A DNA stretch of 64,000 nt from Rostrohypoxylon terebratum. Its lineage: Eukaryota > Ascomycota > Sordariomycetes > Xylariales > Hypoxylaceae. Shown here piece by piece: positions 1 through 12,900 of this stretch. The DNA lies in assembly GCA_022497145.1 (NCBI GenBank), contig MU385855.1, positions 186,001 through 250,000 of the forward strand. Direction: 5' to 3'. Below the pieces are notes generated by a model. That model was not told where the DNA came from and did not search any database. It saw only the letters and a list, made by a program, of their open reading frames with translations. The number at the start of each line of letters is the position of its first letter. The first letter of the stretch is position 1. A program made the translations under genes and the position numbers.

Positions 1-742
1 AATTTCAAAAACAATGCAATTCCGGAAGGAGCGGCTGAGATTCTATACCAAATGTAGATATCGTCGTAAAATCGTAAAAGGAGCGTGGGATGGTCGGTCT
101 ATATAATGCGATATCCTGAGAAAGGAGTGTCTATTTGGGTATCTTCGATGAGTGTCGTAAGGAGCGTCGTAAGTTTGTTCATTATGCAATACGTATTATG
201 CGTTTCGTGTAACAAAAAGGAATGCGCGTATCATTGTGTCGATACTGGACGTGTGGTTTTCTTTGAAACCTGTCAAAGGAGTGTGGGTGTACAATTGCGT
301 CTGTGATAATGTCGAAAAGGGGGTATTGAAATCGTGTCGGGAAGAATCGGGCTTGAGGTGGTGCGGTGGAGTTGTCACTCTCGCTCTCTCTTGACTGGAA
401 AAGGAGCCGAAGAAACGGATGAATGTTGCCGGTGGTGGTGTGGGAACATTTGAGGCGACATAAAGGTGGGCGACGGCGCGGATAGAGAAAGAGGAGTAGT
501 CGATTCCATAGGAACGCCATGCCATTGTTCGGGGTTGAGGAACGGTGAAGGCGCATGGCGAAAGGCTGGGGATGGCAGGGCGGTGGAATCAGGCCGTTGC
601 ATAGGAAGCTCAAGCGGGAGGTAGCTGGAGGACGAAGATGCACGATGTTGGTGGTGTGCATTGGTGTTCCTGAGCGGCAAGGTCAATTACTTTCATCCTC
701 TTCCATGTCAGAACGGAGAGCCGTTGTGGGATGTCTGACAGC
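1..742. other. 3' flank of the Zn2Cys6 gene, no gene seen
   Basis: Open frames of 60-160 codons exist on both strands, but none has a recognisable domain or a splice-supported extension. The first 330 bases carry a loosely recurring AAGGAGYGT-like word (near 25, 78, 122, 160 and 276), too irregular to call a repeat array. It is most simply the 3' untranslated region and downstream DNA of the minus-strand regulator. Confidence 0.5.
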
Positions 743-2766
743 TTAGATCCACACGGTCTGGATTGGAGAGACGAACCCGACACCAAAGTTGCTGGGCCCA
801 GAGCCAAGAGGCGGATAAGCCGTCATGCCAGAGTCCCATGAGCCAAATTCTTCGTGATCGCTATACGTGATAGAGCCTTCTCCAAAAGTTGAAGACACCG
901 GGCTGTAGCCTCCGTACGATGGCGACGGAATGTTGAGATACTGCTGGCTCGAGTATGGGGAGGAGATAGCCAAAGGGCTAACCCCGGACTCCTGCTCAGG
1001 TATCACGGAGAGATCCTCGGTGCTCCAGCTGAAGGCCGGGTTATCCTCATACGGCATGTATGTGGTCGCAGGAGGTGGAGTGCCTTGCGCTATACCCTCG
1101 CCCATGTAGAAGTTGGGCGGATCGAACTGAGGGAAAGACGGCGTACGAACTGGCTGGATCCAACCCATTCTGGATCGGAATTCATTGACGGTGTCGATGG
1201 GGAACTCCATGAGCGTGAGAGGCGTTTGCGAGTCCCCGTCAAGGCTTCCAGAAACGTTGATCGAGAGCAGGCGTCGGGCAATCTCTTCAACCGGGCCAAT
1301 GGCAAGACTACCGAAGTAGGCAGCGCCGATCTCAGGGAAGAGACGTTCCATCATGATTGCAGCTGTGTAGTAGTGCGCGACAACAACCAGGGCGCTTGGA
1401 GAAGTGCCATTCTGCTTGAAGCACATCACAGGAAGCCAGAAAAGCCAGGTGCGCAAGGGCCGGAGTCGATCAAACTGATCCTCGATCGACTGGATTGGGC
1501 TGACCTTGCGAGCACCCTTGAGGAAGCACACTAGCTGTGTAGCCAATTGAGGGTCTTCCTTGTTCTGCTTGAGATGAGCTTCAACCTTGGTGATCTGGTT
1601 AATGGTGCGCTGGAACGCATCGAGATCCTCCTTGCGCGGCTGATGGGGCTTGTGATCCGGCGTAGGAGACGGAGGAGCAGTAGGGAACGTGCTGCTTTCG
1701 GCAATGAACTCTCCAAATTGGGATTCATGTTTCCAGGGTTCCATAGCATCGATCACCTTTACAAATTTGCGTTAGTATGATTTGTCTCTATGGGGCATAA
1801 AACTGTACTTACGGAGGAGGTTCCTTGCATCAGTTGGGTCCAGCTTCGCCTATTATTTCAACTGGTAAGCTATGGTCTCACGGGTACATGCATTTATTGC
1901 TTACCAATCTGTCGCCTGCCACGAGAGCACAAGCGAGGCAGCCAGAACAGCATCGGAGTTTTCACGCGAGAACGATCCTATGGCTTCCTGCAATCCCTTG
2001 AATGCAATACCGCGGTGCTCGTAAGCCATGCTGCCCACGTGTGGGCAGTTGGTCAGGAAAGCGATGTGTTCAGCCGAGAAGGCGAGCAGAGCATGCATGA
2101 CGTAGCCATGGGTAGCACCAATTTTGAGGATGCTGCATGTTAATTAGCACACAATATGAAAAACTGAGTAAAGGGCCCTGAGACATACGTCGGAATTTGG
2201 CGGGTCCAGAGAGTAAACCCATTGGCATCCATGGCACTCATTTCATTGCAGATAGCGGCAACGTGGAAGATTAACCTAAGATCCTCAACTGAGAAGTACT
2301 GAGGTACCGGAGCAGGGTAGATGTTGAGGCTCGGAAATGGGAAAACACCAGTTCGTTGCCACTGCTCGACGGCGGCCTCGATCTCAGGGGTCCACATCAG
2401 ATCGGGCTTATCGGGAGTTGCGGCCCGCTCGTCAGGGACCGGAACATCGTTGTACGGGCATCGGACCTTATGTTTGGTGCAATTACGGCTGCTGGGGGGT
2501 CAGCAAAATATACAAATCATTAGTGGTGCCGATGCTACGGACCATTGAGGGAAGTTCTCATCACAGCGAATGTGTCGACGTTTGCTGCAAACCGGTCAGT
2601 TCCTATCCTGATATTGATGCCATTAGGCCAAGCATACCAGTTATCACAACCCTTGCGGGACTTGGTGTGACTGAACACAAAATCAGCAAACTTAAGCCTA
2701 AAATCATCTAGTTTGTTCGAGGAAAACAAACCTGCGTCGCGGAGGACCACCACCTGGGCCAGCCAT
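743..2766 (-). CDS. Zn2Cys6 (C6) fungal transcription factor
   Basis: Predicted nuclear DNA-binding regulator of about 562 residues in seven exons: 2732-2766, 2638-2670, 2543-2584, 2189-2488, 1905-2132, 1813-1849 and 743-1756. The N-terminus holds a complete Zn2Cys6 binuclear cluster at about residues 20-46. Its spacing is Cys-x2-Cys-x6-Cys-x6-Cys-x2-Cys-x6-Cys, preceded by basic HTKSRKG, and each zinc cysteine is present. The middle and C-terminal parts (for example HALLAFSAEHIAFLTNCPHV near residue 150) match the short-type C6 family that carries the general fungal regulator domain. The last 100 residues are Ser/Pro/Tyr-rich, as in activation domains. The start was chosen because only ATG at 2764-2766 splices in frame into the cluster. 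Introns have good donors, and the last has a TACTAAC branch site. Targets cannot be read from sequence, and no metabolic cluster sits beside it. Confidence 0.92.
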
Positions 2767-3990
2767 TGGAAAAGCTGTAAAATTATAAAGTTGAACTAAA
2801 GAACTGGAGTGGATAGGTGTTAGTACACCGGCGCTAACACTTGTACCAAGACCGACACATCCGCATCTGACAAAAAAAAAATAGACTATCGCCAGTAGGA
2901 CAAGCCGGTTGGAAAGGCTAGTTACTCACGTGAAGCGAGGCACGATATATTTTTCGTGCCAGATGAAGCGAGCGAATGAGTTTGCGAGTGGATCTAGTTA
3001 CCGGGCGTTCCTAGACAACAGCTTGGGTGTGGGATAGCGGGGTTGTCTCCTTTGTTAGAGAGGAGTTTGATTAAAGAATAATGGTAATAGCTGTGTCTAT
3101 ATCACAACATATAGACTAGAGTAGACGAATGATGTTGCGATGTGTCTCGAGTAATGTCCAAGACGTCGAGTTCGGCGGCGGGGTGTTCTTCACAAAAGGG
3201 TACCGGTGAACGAAGACAGATTTAGACGTCGGTGATATCGATGACGATGGGGCCTGATATTTGAGGTTCTTTGCTGGTCGTTTCCTTCCAGGTGTTTTAA
3301 GCGATTGAATATAACTTCTCTCGAGACTCGGAGTACTAATCAACGGACGTGGACAGACTCTCTTAAGACAACGTGCGATGGTCCAATGGATGATTATAGC
3401 AGCGTGGGTTTCTTGGCTTATTGGCTTATTTGAAAGTTTTGGTAGCTTTAGTAACTTTGGTGACAGCTGCTGGATAATGCTTGACAATGCTGGACAAGTC
3501 GGGTTCACGGGTTTTTTTTCTTGACGGTAGGGATCCTCTTCGAGTCCAAAATCTCCAAACACACAAAAAAAGGAAAAAGCGAATGACAGGAGCCAACGAG
3601 GACTTCCTAAAGGGAGATGAGGTTAAAGCGAGTGTGTGGTTGAGGTTAGAGCAAAGCTCAGGGTTGAAATTTGATGTATGTCTAGAGAGACTAATAGGAT
3701 GGAGAAATCAATGGGGGGCCGGACGGTTGTTAAATAACTACCCGAGATGGATGGTGAAGTTGGGTGTGCAGGCGTGGTAAGCTTGGTCGACCTGTCCTGG
3801 TAGCCGTGGGTTCCAGGGCTTTTTTTTTGGTCAGTGGTCAGTGGTCAGGCTTTGTACACCGTGCTAGCTTAACTCTAAACGACTGTTCCACTTTCCGCAA
3901 GGGGAAGGAATACAGTACTGCATAGTAGAAGGTGTACATGAGGTACATGCCGTACATGGCCATACCTGCCATACATGACCACCTGGGGCT

Positions 3991-4022
3991 GCTGGGCTTG
4001 CTGGGCTTGCTGGGCTTGCTGG
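3991..4022. repeat. 9-bp tandem repeat (GCTGGGCTT), about 3.5 copies
   Basis: GCTGGGCTT repeats head to tail from 3991 to 4022. It lies in non-coding DNA. Because the unit is nine bases it gives repetitive open frames on both strands, which should not be mistaken for genes. Confidence 0.85.
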
Positions 4023-6493
4023 GCACACACTTCCCCCCTCGTCGGCTTCCTTAGCTTTCCTTTCCTAACGTTACTAATGGACTCCTGTTATGGTGGGGGT
4101 TCGAAGAGAGGTTGGCTCTGGTCGGTCGCTAATGCCAAATGGAACCCTTTTCCGCCAAAGTACCTGTACAGTATAAAGCACCGTCGCCCGCTAATGCTAA
4201 GAAAGTTTAGTGCATTTCCTAAAAAGTTGTGGGCTTGCGGGCTGTGGGGGATAGAAAGGAAAGAAGGAAAGGGAAAATGGAAGTAAAAAAAGTATCTAAA
4301 AAGTATCTAGGTACATGGTATCATGGTAGGTGCACACATGTGCATTCATGATGTGGTAGAGGTACAGTACAACCCGAGCGCTGGAATATCCCATGTACCT
4401 ACCTGGACATGGACATCCTACTACTTATGTAAAGGGTAAGTACGGTAGCTGTATGCTAGGCTGCTACTACCTACTAGCCTCTAGGCAGGATGTTCAATGT
4501 TATTGAAGGTTCATAATGTACACAAACCGTGGATAGGCTACTAGAACAATGAATGTATTAAATTACAACAACCAAAGCAACCAATCTCAGTACAGAAATC
4601 TGATGTCGAACGATGCAACTTCAACTACTAATAATACCGGCGTCATGGATAGGATGTGTTCGATGGTTGGGTCTGTCTTTACCTGTTGTGTAAAATGACT
4701 GTGCTCGAATGACTGTGCTCGATGCTGGATGCGCAAATACCTACAGTACAGTATCTGGGACCTGGGTAGGTACAATACTTACTTGGTATTAATATGGCAC
4801 GCTGGATCGAAGAAGGCTTGCCAGCAGCAGGTTCAGCCTTTGGAAGGTGTTCAAACTTCACTGTCGACGCTTGCTACGCTTGTAGTAACGCCTGGAGACG
4901 CCAAGTACCTAGGTCCTACCTACCAAGGTAAGTCTTGGTAGGTACTCTGGCCAGTGTCGGGCTAGATTTCATAGTGTCGATGCGGACTCATCCGTACTGT
5001 GCAGCCTTTCAAATATGATACCTAAGTACTTACTTGTTCAGGGCCGGCACTGGCACGGGCGTGTGTGATGCGAATAATCGTTCAGAAAGAGGAGTGGGTG
5101 GAGGAGCAACAACTGGCTGTGAAGGGTCCAAAGTTGCCCAGGTGGTATCGTCCTGTTGCCTTTCACCGTTCCATGATCTCAGCCAGATCCCTGTCAATGA
5201 AGCATCTACAGTCTATTCCTTTCTAGGCTTAGAGACCACGGAGAGGCGAAGCCAACTCCTCGGCCCCATCGGACTGGATCCTCCAGCTTAATGGACCACT
5301 GGACAAAAGTCAGCAGTTGCATCAACCCTTTTCCCTTCGCGCCATCCGGCATCCAGGGCATTTCCCTGCGTGCATTTCCTGGGCTAGGCTTGGGCTTCTA
5401 TCATTCCAATCGTTGAATCGTCCCATCATCCCTCATCCCTAGGGCGGCGAGCGACGGCGAATGGCCTTACACGTGTAGTCTCTCAAACGGCGACTTTTTT
5501 TTCGATATTGCAAGATCTTTCTGTCATACTATCGGGGGCTTTCTCGTCCATTCTGTGTTGGACATACATACAATGTTGACTGGATAAGCTTGAAGCCAAT
5601 AACTGGCTGTTATGTTGGACATGTCAGCATGGCGGGGCTGTGAAGTCGCTCCGGCTCCACCTGGATCACATAAGTGGCCATGGTCGGAGAGATATTGTTA
5701 TGCGAAAACATCCAGTCAGTCACCTTGAATAGTTGTACTGACCTGAGATCTCGTGGAAGAAGCCGGTAATCGCCAAATGTATGCTGTAGTCGGCAATAAT
5801 ATGAATATCAGGTACCAGGTGGCCAATGCGGAATTTACAAACAACAGTCAACTCTCCCATACCGTCGCTTTTCTCAGCATGGTCTTGGTGTGGTGGCATG
5901 CATCGATGCCGGACTAATATGTCGAGGCCTAGCTTGTAGGAATCAATCCATAAGCGTAGTAGCAATGATCCATACAGTAAATATCTCTCACTATATTGTG
6001 TCGTGTGCCTATGCCACATGCGTGCTTCAGATCCTCCTCAGAGGGACCAGTCATTCGGCACACTCTTGTTGATACAAAGAACCGCATATGGTTTGGTAGA
6101 CCGTAGGCTACAGATACTTGAGACGAAAAATTCAACCATACCCTAGCAATTTGTATTCTATCGCACCATTTCTACAATTAGGGGTGGTTTAGAAGAATCG
6201 TTTAGGTACTTAAGTCTTATGGTCTTATGTAGGTAGTTGTGCTGGTATTCCTCACAGTCTTAAGCAGTATAGCACGCGTGGGAGCAGAAATCCCGTTAGG
6301 GCTTCCCCTAACTCCTTCAGCTAGCCACGCCGCTGATACCTCGGCAGGCAATGATATTTCTTTGTAACCAACTAATGAATTAGTTCTTGCCCATCAACGA
6401 AAAAAAGGGTCAATCAATTTGCCAAAGGAGGTTTCTTGGAAGTGACATCGTGAAAAGCCAGTGTTTCAGGTGAGAGGACGGACATAGACACCC

Positions 6494-6517
6494 GAGCCTG
6501 AGCCTGAGCCTGAGCCT
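6494..6517. repeat. 6-bp tandem repeat (GAGCCT)4
   Basis: Four perfect GAGCCT units in intergenic DNA. Confidence 0.9.
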
Positions 6518-9500
6518 CAGATGAGGCTTGTGGGTAAATTGCGTTTCGCATAGGTGGCTAAAGGACTAAAAGGACCTGTGTCCCGAAGCCCCCGTCGCAA
6601 GAGTACCGAGACTAGGTAGCGAGAGTCCCGAGGCCGGGGAGTCGCATCGTCTAGAAGTTCCAGAGAATGATTTTTTTTTGTTCCCCGATTTTATCGCGTA
6701 GCCCGTCTCCACGGCATAATTAAGCCAAAGGACAGCCGTCCTAGTATCCATATGGATATGTCCGAGCCGTGCTTGGATAAAATAAAGCAAGGAGTAAAAC
6801 TTCCTGATATCCCAAGCAAGCGTGTCCATGATCTAGTAGCATTAAAACAACGTCATACCGAAGCTTCGCTGCCTTAAAAAGGATGACAGTCCCGACTTTA
6901 GCTCCGCAAGGCAACAGTTTCCATGTGCGCGACGTCTAGTTACACCTGTCCTAAACGGATAGGAGTCCGAACGCACGTACATACCAGGCGACCTTAGATC
7001 GATCGCTTTTTTTTTTCTGTCGGCTAGAGACTTTACTAGTAAGTCTTCTATAAGTCCAAAGGTATAGATAAAAAAACAATACAAGAAATAGTTAAGCTCA
7101 TTCTTTCAACTGGTCCCATAATATACGAGCATATACTACACAACGCTATAGAATACTCCTTTTATTAGACTTTCGGTAAACAGTCGATAAGTTTATTTAG
7201 AGAGATCGATCCATACTATCTACGGAGTACATTCCCGATCAACTCTTAGGTCCCGCTCCGGACGGAGCACCCACAATTTTCGGGGACGGCATAGCAACTA
7301 CGACGTACTAAATTTTGCCAAGCTGTTTTTGACTTTTTTTTCGCAAATATTTTAGTAAGACCTCGGCAGGCTAAAAAGGTAAGGAGGTGAATGCCCATGA
7401 AGATATGATGCAAAGACTATATTAATTGCACATATGCATATATAAACATTTCTAGGTTTGTGTAAAGAGAAGAAAAATCTTCCGGTTTGTCATCCAGCAT
7501 CGGTATGTATGCTCCTAGTCCTCTCCAATCATGGAGTGCATAATGTATGTAGGTGCTGTATGCTGGGTATATTGGGTATACTCCCTACCTAGTATGCAAA
7601 CATACATTCCTAGCAGTAAGTAAGACGTAGGTATAAGAAACCTATTAAAGACAGCAGTCTTTCTTGCATAGTGCATCTTTCTCTTATCGAATTTCTATCG
7701 CATTCCTACAAAAAGGCACATCCATTATCGTGGGTTTCTCATGGTGGATGGGGAATTTGGCAGGGGGATTTCTGCAATCCCCGATCCAAAGGCTTCAGTT
7801 CATGCGGATAGGCTCAACGTGGTTGGCTGAAACAGCAGTTTCTCGTGTCCATTTTTGGAGCGCATCTGAAGTGGATTGCATGTCCAGTCAACCCAGATAC
7901 TAGGCTCGTCGCGGAACGTGTGAACTGACTAGGACCCCTGGTTCGCCATGGTCCGCCGCGCTTCTCTGGCCCCTGTCTCTCCCCGGAGCCATTTACCCTT
8001 AGCCCTGAAGTCCCTGACGTCTTTTGCGTCCTGACGTAACATGGCATGCGATGTAGTAGGCTATTCCAATGTGGAAAGAGATTCATCGAGTACCTAAAGC
8101 GCGTCTCGGTCAGCGGTGAGAAATCGAACCATACTGCCATATTGGTCTGAGTATCCACATAAGTCCGGAATCATTCTCATAATATTTTACATATTTTACT
8201 AGGTATGTACTAATATTCTCAAATTAATTGATTGAACTACCCGCGTCCCCCTTTAGCTTTGCCTTTGTTAGCATAGCCTCAATGCTTTTTTTTCGTGGTT
8301 TAATCACAAGACCCTGAAGGGTCGTCTAGCGAGCACAAGGACACCACCCAACACAGAGGATATACTAATACTAGAGGTCTCGCCTACGCGCCGTGGGCTT
8401 GGAAGATAGGTAGGCTAACGGGGTCCGGCACTGTTGTTTTGTCAAGCTCGTTGCCGAGACCCGGACACATGTGCATCAGGGCCCATAGTCGTCGATCTTC
8501 AAACATCCCAGGCCTCAGATCATTGGGGTCTTTGACAACACCTACCATGAGCTTAGCAACGCCGTACCTGCGTACCAATTATCATGAATATTATCTGCAG
8601 ATTCAAGAGATGCAACATTCAAACATTGTTACTTCGCGCAACTTCGACAAAACCAAAGCCGTCCGGCCTCTTTGTCTCACACAGGACATATTACATTATC
8701 ATAGGTCAAGATCCGTGTGTAAAAGAAATGAATTCCTTATTGTGTCACGGCTCAGCCACAGGAGGGACGCGGTTGGCAGCTCGAACCGAGTGAGTAATGA
8801 TAGGTCCTAAGTAGGTAAGTAGCTAATAAGAATAATAAGAATTGATATAAAGGGACTCCTAATCAATAAGTAACTAATAATTTCCGTAAGAGCGGACTAG
8901 TTTGAGGTGGTAGAAAGACATGATCTTCGAAACAGCTTCAGGTTGTTACAGGTGGTTTGTTTTCCTGATCAAATCGATCAAATTTGGATTGGATGATTGA
9001 CTGATTGCTTGATTGATTAGTAAAGCAACCTTAGTAAACTATTAGTAATTAAGGGAACTAAGTTCAAGTTGGAAAGCTCTTCACTGAACACTGCATTTCT
9101 TTCAGGGACTACTAGTGTAAACATCGAGTGCTCTATTAAATGCTAGACTCAAGCTACTGTACACTACTATTGTACCTCGGTACTTAGGCAAAGTCAATTT
9201 TTGAAGCGATCCATGGATGTATGTAGCGTATATCCAGGATGTATTGTACATTCAACAATTAATACATACATAAAATAATATGTACATACCGTGCTGTGCG
9301 TACTGTATATGCCGTCATAATCGGATCTGCGGTTCCCTACCAGCCGGCTAAGCACGGGCCTTACCAAAGTTAAGCTAGCCTCTACTAATAGTACTACAGT
9401 AAAGTTGTTTCTATTCTTAGCATTATTCTTCTTTGAGAGTTGAGAGATTGGACATGTACCCCTGTCTCGGCCAAAGATTTCTGCGAAAAGCTGCAAGGTT

Positions 9501-9881
9501 GCCCAAGTTTGCGAGCTACTTGGGACTTGAGCAACCATAACGCTGCTAAGCTACAGCGGGCTAAGACCCTACTTAGTGGTCGAATGATCACTAAAGCGCC
9601 TGTGACAACCCAGCATAGCGCTGCAACAGCCACTACCTATCAATGGTACGGCGCACAGAACCGCGGAAGATTTTAGTTGCCCTGTTCGCCCTGACGTCTT
9701 TTTACCCTTCGGCAAGTCATACGTCTATCTGATATGCTTCTTAGTAGTAGAGATCTGATCCTCTTTTGATACAACGTTTCATGATCTTCGCAACTTCGCC
9801 CTCACCTTTTGTGAGATCCCCCTTCTAAGCAAACCATATACTTAACCTTATTACAACAGTCTATTGGCCAGTCGATACCTA

Positions 9882-9952
9882 TCTTACCCATCTTACCCAT
9901 CTTACCCATTCTATTCCATCGTGCCCATCGTGCCCATCGTGCTCATCGTGCT
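9882..9952. repeat. Two adjacent 9-bp tandem repeats
   Basis: Three TCTTACCCA units (9882-9908) are followed ten bases later by four units of TCGTGCCCA or a one-base variant (9919-9952). Both have a 9-bp period and a shared CCCA core. They lie in gene-free DNA. Confidence 0.85.
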
Positions 9953-12900
9953 ATCGCAATGTACTGCACAACATACCTCTCCAGGACTCTCTCTCCAGTA
10001 CCCTACTACATAGGTACCTAGGTAGTAATCAGTACAAGATAACCTATAGTCACGCACGATTTCAGAGTGCCTTATGTACTTTTAGGCTACCAGTATTCTA
10101 GTCTTCCGGTTCAACTAACCTACCTAACCAAACTAACCGCGATCCCACTACGGATCGCACTATCCCACCGTCCATCATCAAAGTTCAAAGTTATTTGTTG
10201 TATTCATTCAACTTCCAATTGCTAGTTTCAACACTTATCGGACGAGTTGCCGCCGTGCACGATTCTAACCTACTTACTCTCTAGTTCTAGCGTGGTGCGA
10301 CTACATTGGCTTCGGGCATGGTTAAGACCCCGATAATCTTTCGGTGATCTCATGAGTTTTGATCGGGAGACACTCGGTTCTATTTGCCTTACTCGCCTTG
10401 CTCGCCTTACTCATCTCACTTGCCTCTCCGACCTTAGACAACGACAATAATCTGACCATTGACGGGTAACTTGGTTACTTGACATATTACATACAACCTA
10501 CTATCACACAGCATAGCCATCTCCTCGAGTTGGGTGGCTGATCGAGAAAAGGTTCATGATACTGACAGTAGCTATTTTTATTTCAGTTCGTCGCTTAAGG
10601 CTATTAGTTCTCGCGCCACGTATCGCGGTTTTGTGACATTTCGAAGGGATTGGCAGATGCTGCTGCGTGCCGTCAAGTCATTAAGGCACATGAGAGGCGG
10701 TGAATAATGAATCACCTGCAAGGCAATAATTGAATTGCAACTTGCCTTCGACATCCATCTACATGTTGGGGTCTTGGGGTCTCGAAGTTGTTACACCCGC
10801 ACCGTCGACGTTTTCATGTTCCTTATCTTTCCCACCGGGACACCTAGGTCCTAGGTAGTAAGTAGGCAGTCTTGCCAACATGCAAGTCGTCTGTTTTATA
10901 CCCCCCAATATTTCCACAGCCTACAGGCCAATCACGTAGTTTATTCCCAACCTACCCTTATGTACATGTATCGTCGAAGTGTATGCATCTGCTAAGAACC
11001 GGACCGAAGAGTTTCTTAAGGTTGTTCACACTATGCAGAAGGGATTTGCGTCAAAATCTTGTTATGAATAGAACATTAAATTATAGTTTGATATGTATGT
11101 ACTTGTAGCGGTAAGGGGCAGTCGAGTTACCCTGCTCGAGTATTACTAATAAGATTTCACAGAAACAAGAAAAAAAAATAGAAAAAACAAAAACCAAAAT
11201 AAAACTTGGACTTAGTACTATATTTTCCACGTGAGGGGTTTGCTTTTGAGAGGCACCTGCATGCCAAAAACCAAAAAAAGAGAAAAAAAGTTTCCCAAGG
11301 TCCATAGTAGTACTCCACTATCGCACCTACTAGTCCGTAGTGGGACCGAGGTGGAGCAGGCATAGAAGGTCTAAAGAAGAACTAGAAGAAAGAGAGCCCT
11401 GGAGGTCTTTTGATAGGTAAACCATAATTAAGCAGTACTAATAACTCCATGACCCATTGACCCCCTGCCCCCCCATTTCAATGTTCCCACTTCCCATTTT
11501 CTTGCCCTTGCCTGACCTGCAAGCTGCCATGACGACACCAACGCAAGCAGCCGATTCGTTTGTTCAGTTCGGCGTAACTATTTTTAGATTCACGGGTAAC
11601 TGACAACATTGATTTTTCAATAATTCAATTAATCTTGATTTGCCTTCATTTTTCCCACCTACTTCTTTATTATGCCAATTAGATCGGAATTAACCCTCTT
11701 TTCGGAGCTCGTCCATTGGCTCTTCGGCTTTTGACTCTTTCACATCTTTGCCTCTGCATGTTGGACATTGGACATCCATATTTGATGGATACCAACAATA
11801 CTAAAGTCTAAGGCTCTAAGGATCATTCAGCTCAATACAGTTCGTCATCGTCACATGCGCTGCGCACTCTTCGCACCACGTTTATGGCAACATGAACTCG
11901 ACACGACACGACACGCCATTCCATCTTGAATTATGTGGGCGAAGCAAGACGGCATAATGCCTCCCCATGAAGATGATCGCCATGCAATAGTCCAGCTTTT
12001 ACAGTCTACTACTCAACGGCCACGCGGCAAATGCCGCTCAACATTTTGCCCAGCCTTCGGTGTAGAAGCATTGATGGACGATGGACAAACAATGAAATGG
12101 TAATGAGTTCAGCTTATACTACCTATGTAAGCTAAAATAAGGTATGCTATGCATACAGCCCTCGAGTCTCTAGTGTATAGCAGATACGTTAATACCAAGA
12201 AGAGCTTACTAGACCTTCTTTAGAAATGATGTCTTTTACATCTACTATGTACTAGGTAGTCAAATTTCAATGACTAAGTGGGTATTCTAAGGTCCTAAGG
12301 CTAAGGCTAAACATTCCAAAGGAAAGGCTGATAGCTTGGGCAAGTAGCCTAACAACCGTCGGGAACCACCTGGGTCCTGGGTCCTGGGGTAACCAGGCTT
12401 TGCATTATGCGCATGCCGATGTATCCTTGGGATTTGACACAATAGACTTCGGTCTGGCCTCACTTGCTCATCACTTGCCGCCAGCTTTAGGGCCAGCTTT
12501 AAGCCTAGCTCTATTAGGGCCAGCTCCAGGGCCAGCTACCCACTGGTAGCTACTAGGTACATGGCCAAGCTTTGTCGGTCTCCTAGCTAGGTAGGAATAC
12601 CTACCGGAATAAACTCATTGTCGGCATACGGGCGTATTCGCGATATGTTTCCGGTGGGACCCCTTCGCCAGGTATTCCAGGATGGACCAGGTAGTTGACT
12701 GAATTAAACAACTGTCAACTCTCGGCCGGGATTTCCCTTCATAGCCTAAGCCACTTAGCCTTGTTTTGTTTCGACATCTCCTCGGTGTTTCATCACCATC
12801 AAACCACTTTCCAGAAGAATTCTGCTACGTACCTAGTAGTATGGCCACTACGGACATAGCCTATAACTCTATTCTCTACCTAACCTAGGTCCTAAGGTAT

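Larger units (their letters stand above)
2767..9881. other. Left part of a 17-kb gene-poor region
   Basis: The first few hundred bases are the promoter side of the Zn2Cys6 regulator. Beyond that, no frame on either strand could be tied to a family or extended through plausible introns. The region is not strikingly AT-rich, so it does not look like RIP-destroyed transposons. It contains many CCTAGGT/GGTACC-type words (for example 4904-4924) and small tandem repeats. Confidence 0.55.

Noticed and set aside
3116..3562. 148-codon minus-strand frame upstream of the Zn2Cys6 gene
   Set aside because: No domain, no splice-supported partner exon, and composition like the surrounding non-coding DNA.
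9882..9952. Short direct repeats considered as a CRISPR-like array
   Set aside because: Units are nine bases with no spacers, and the genome is eukaryotic.
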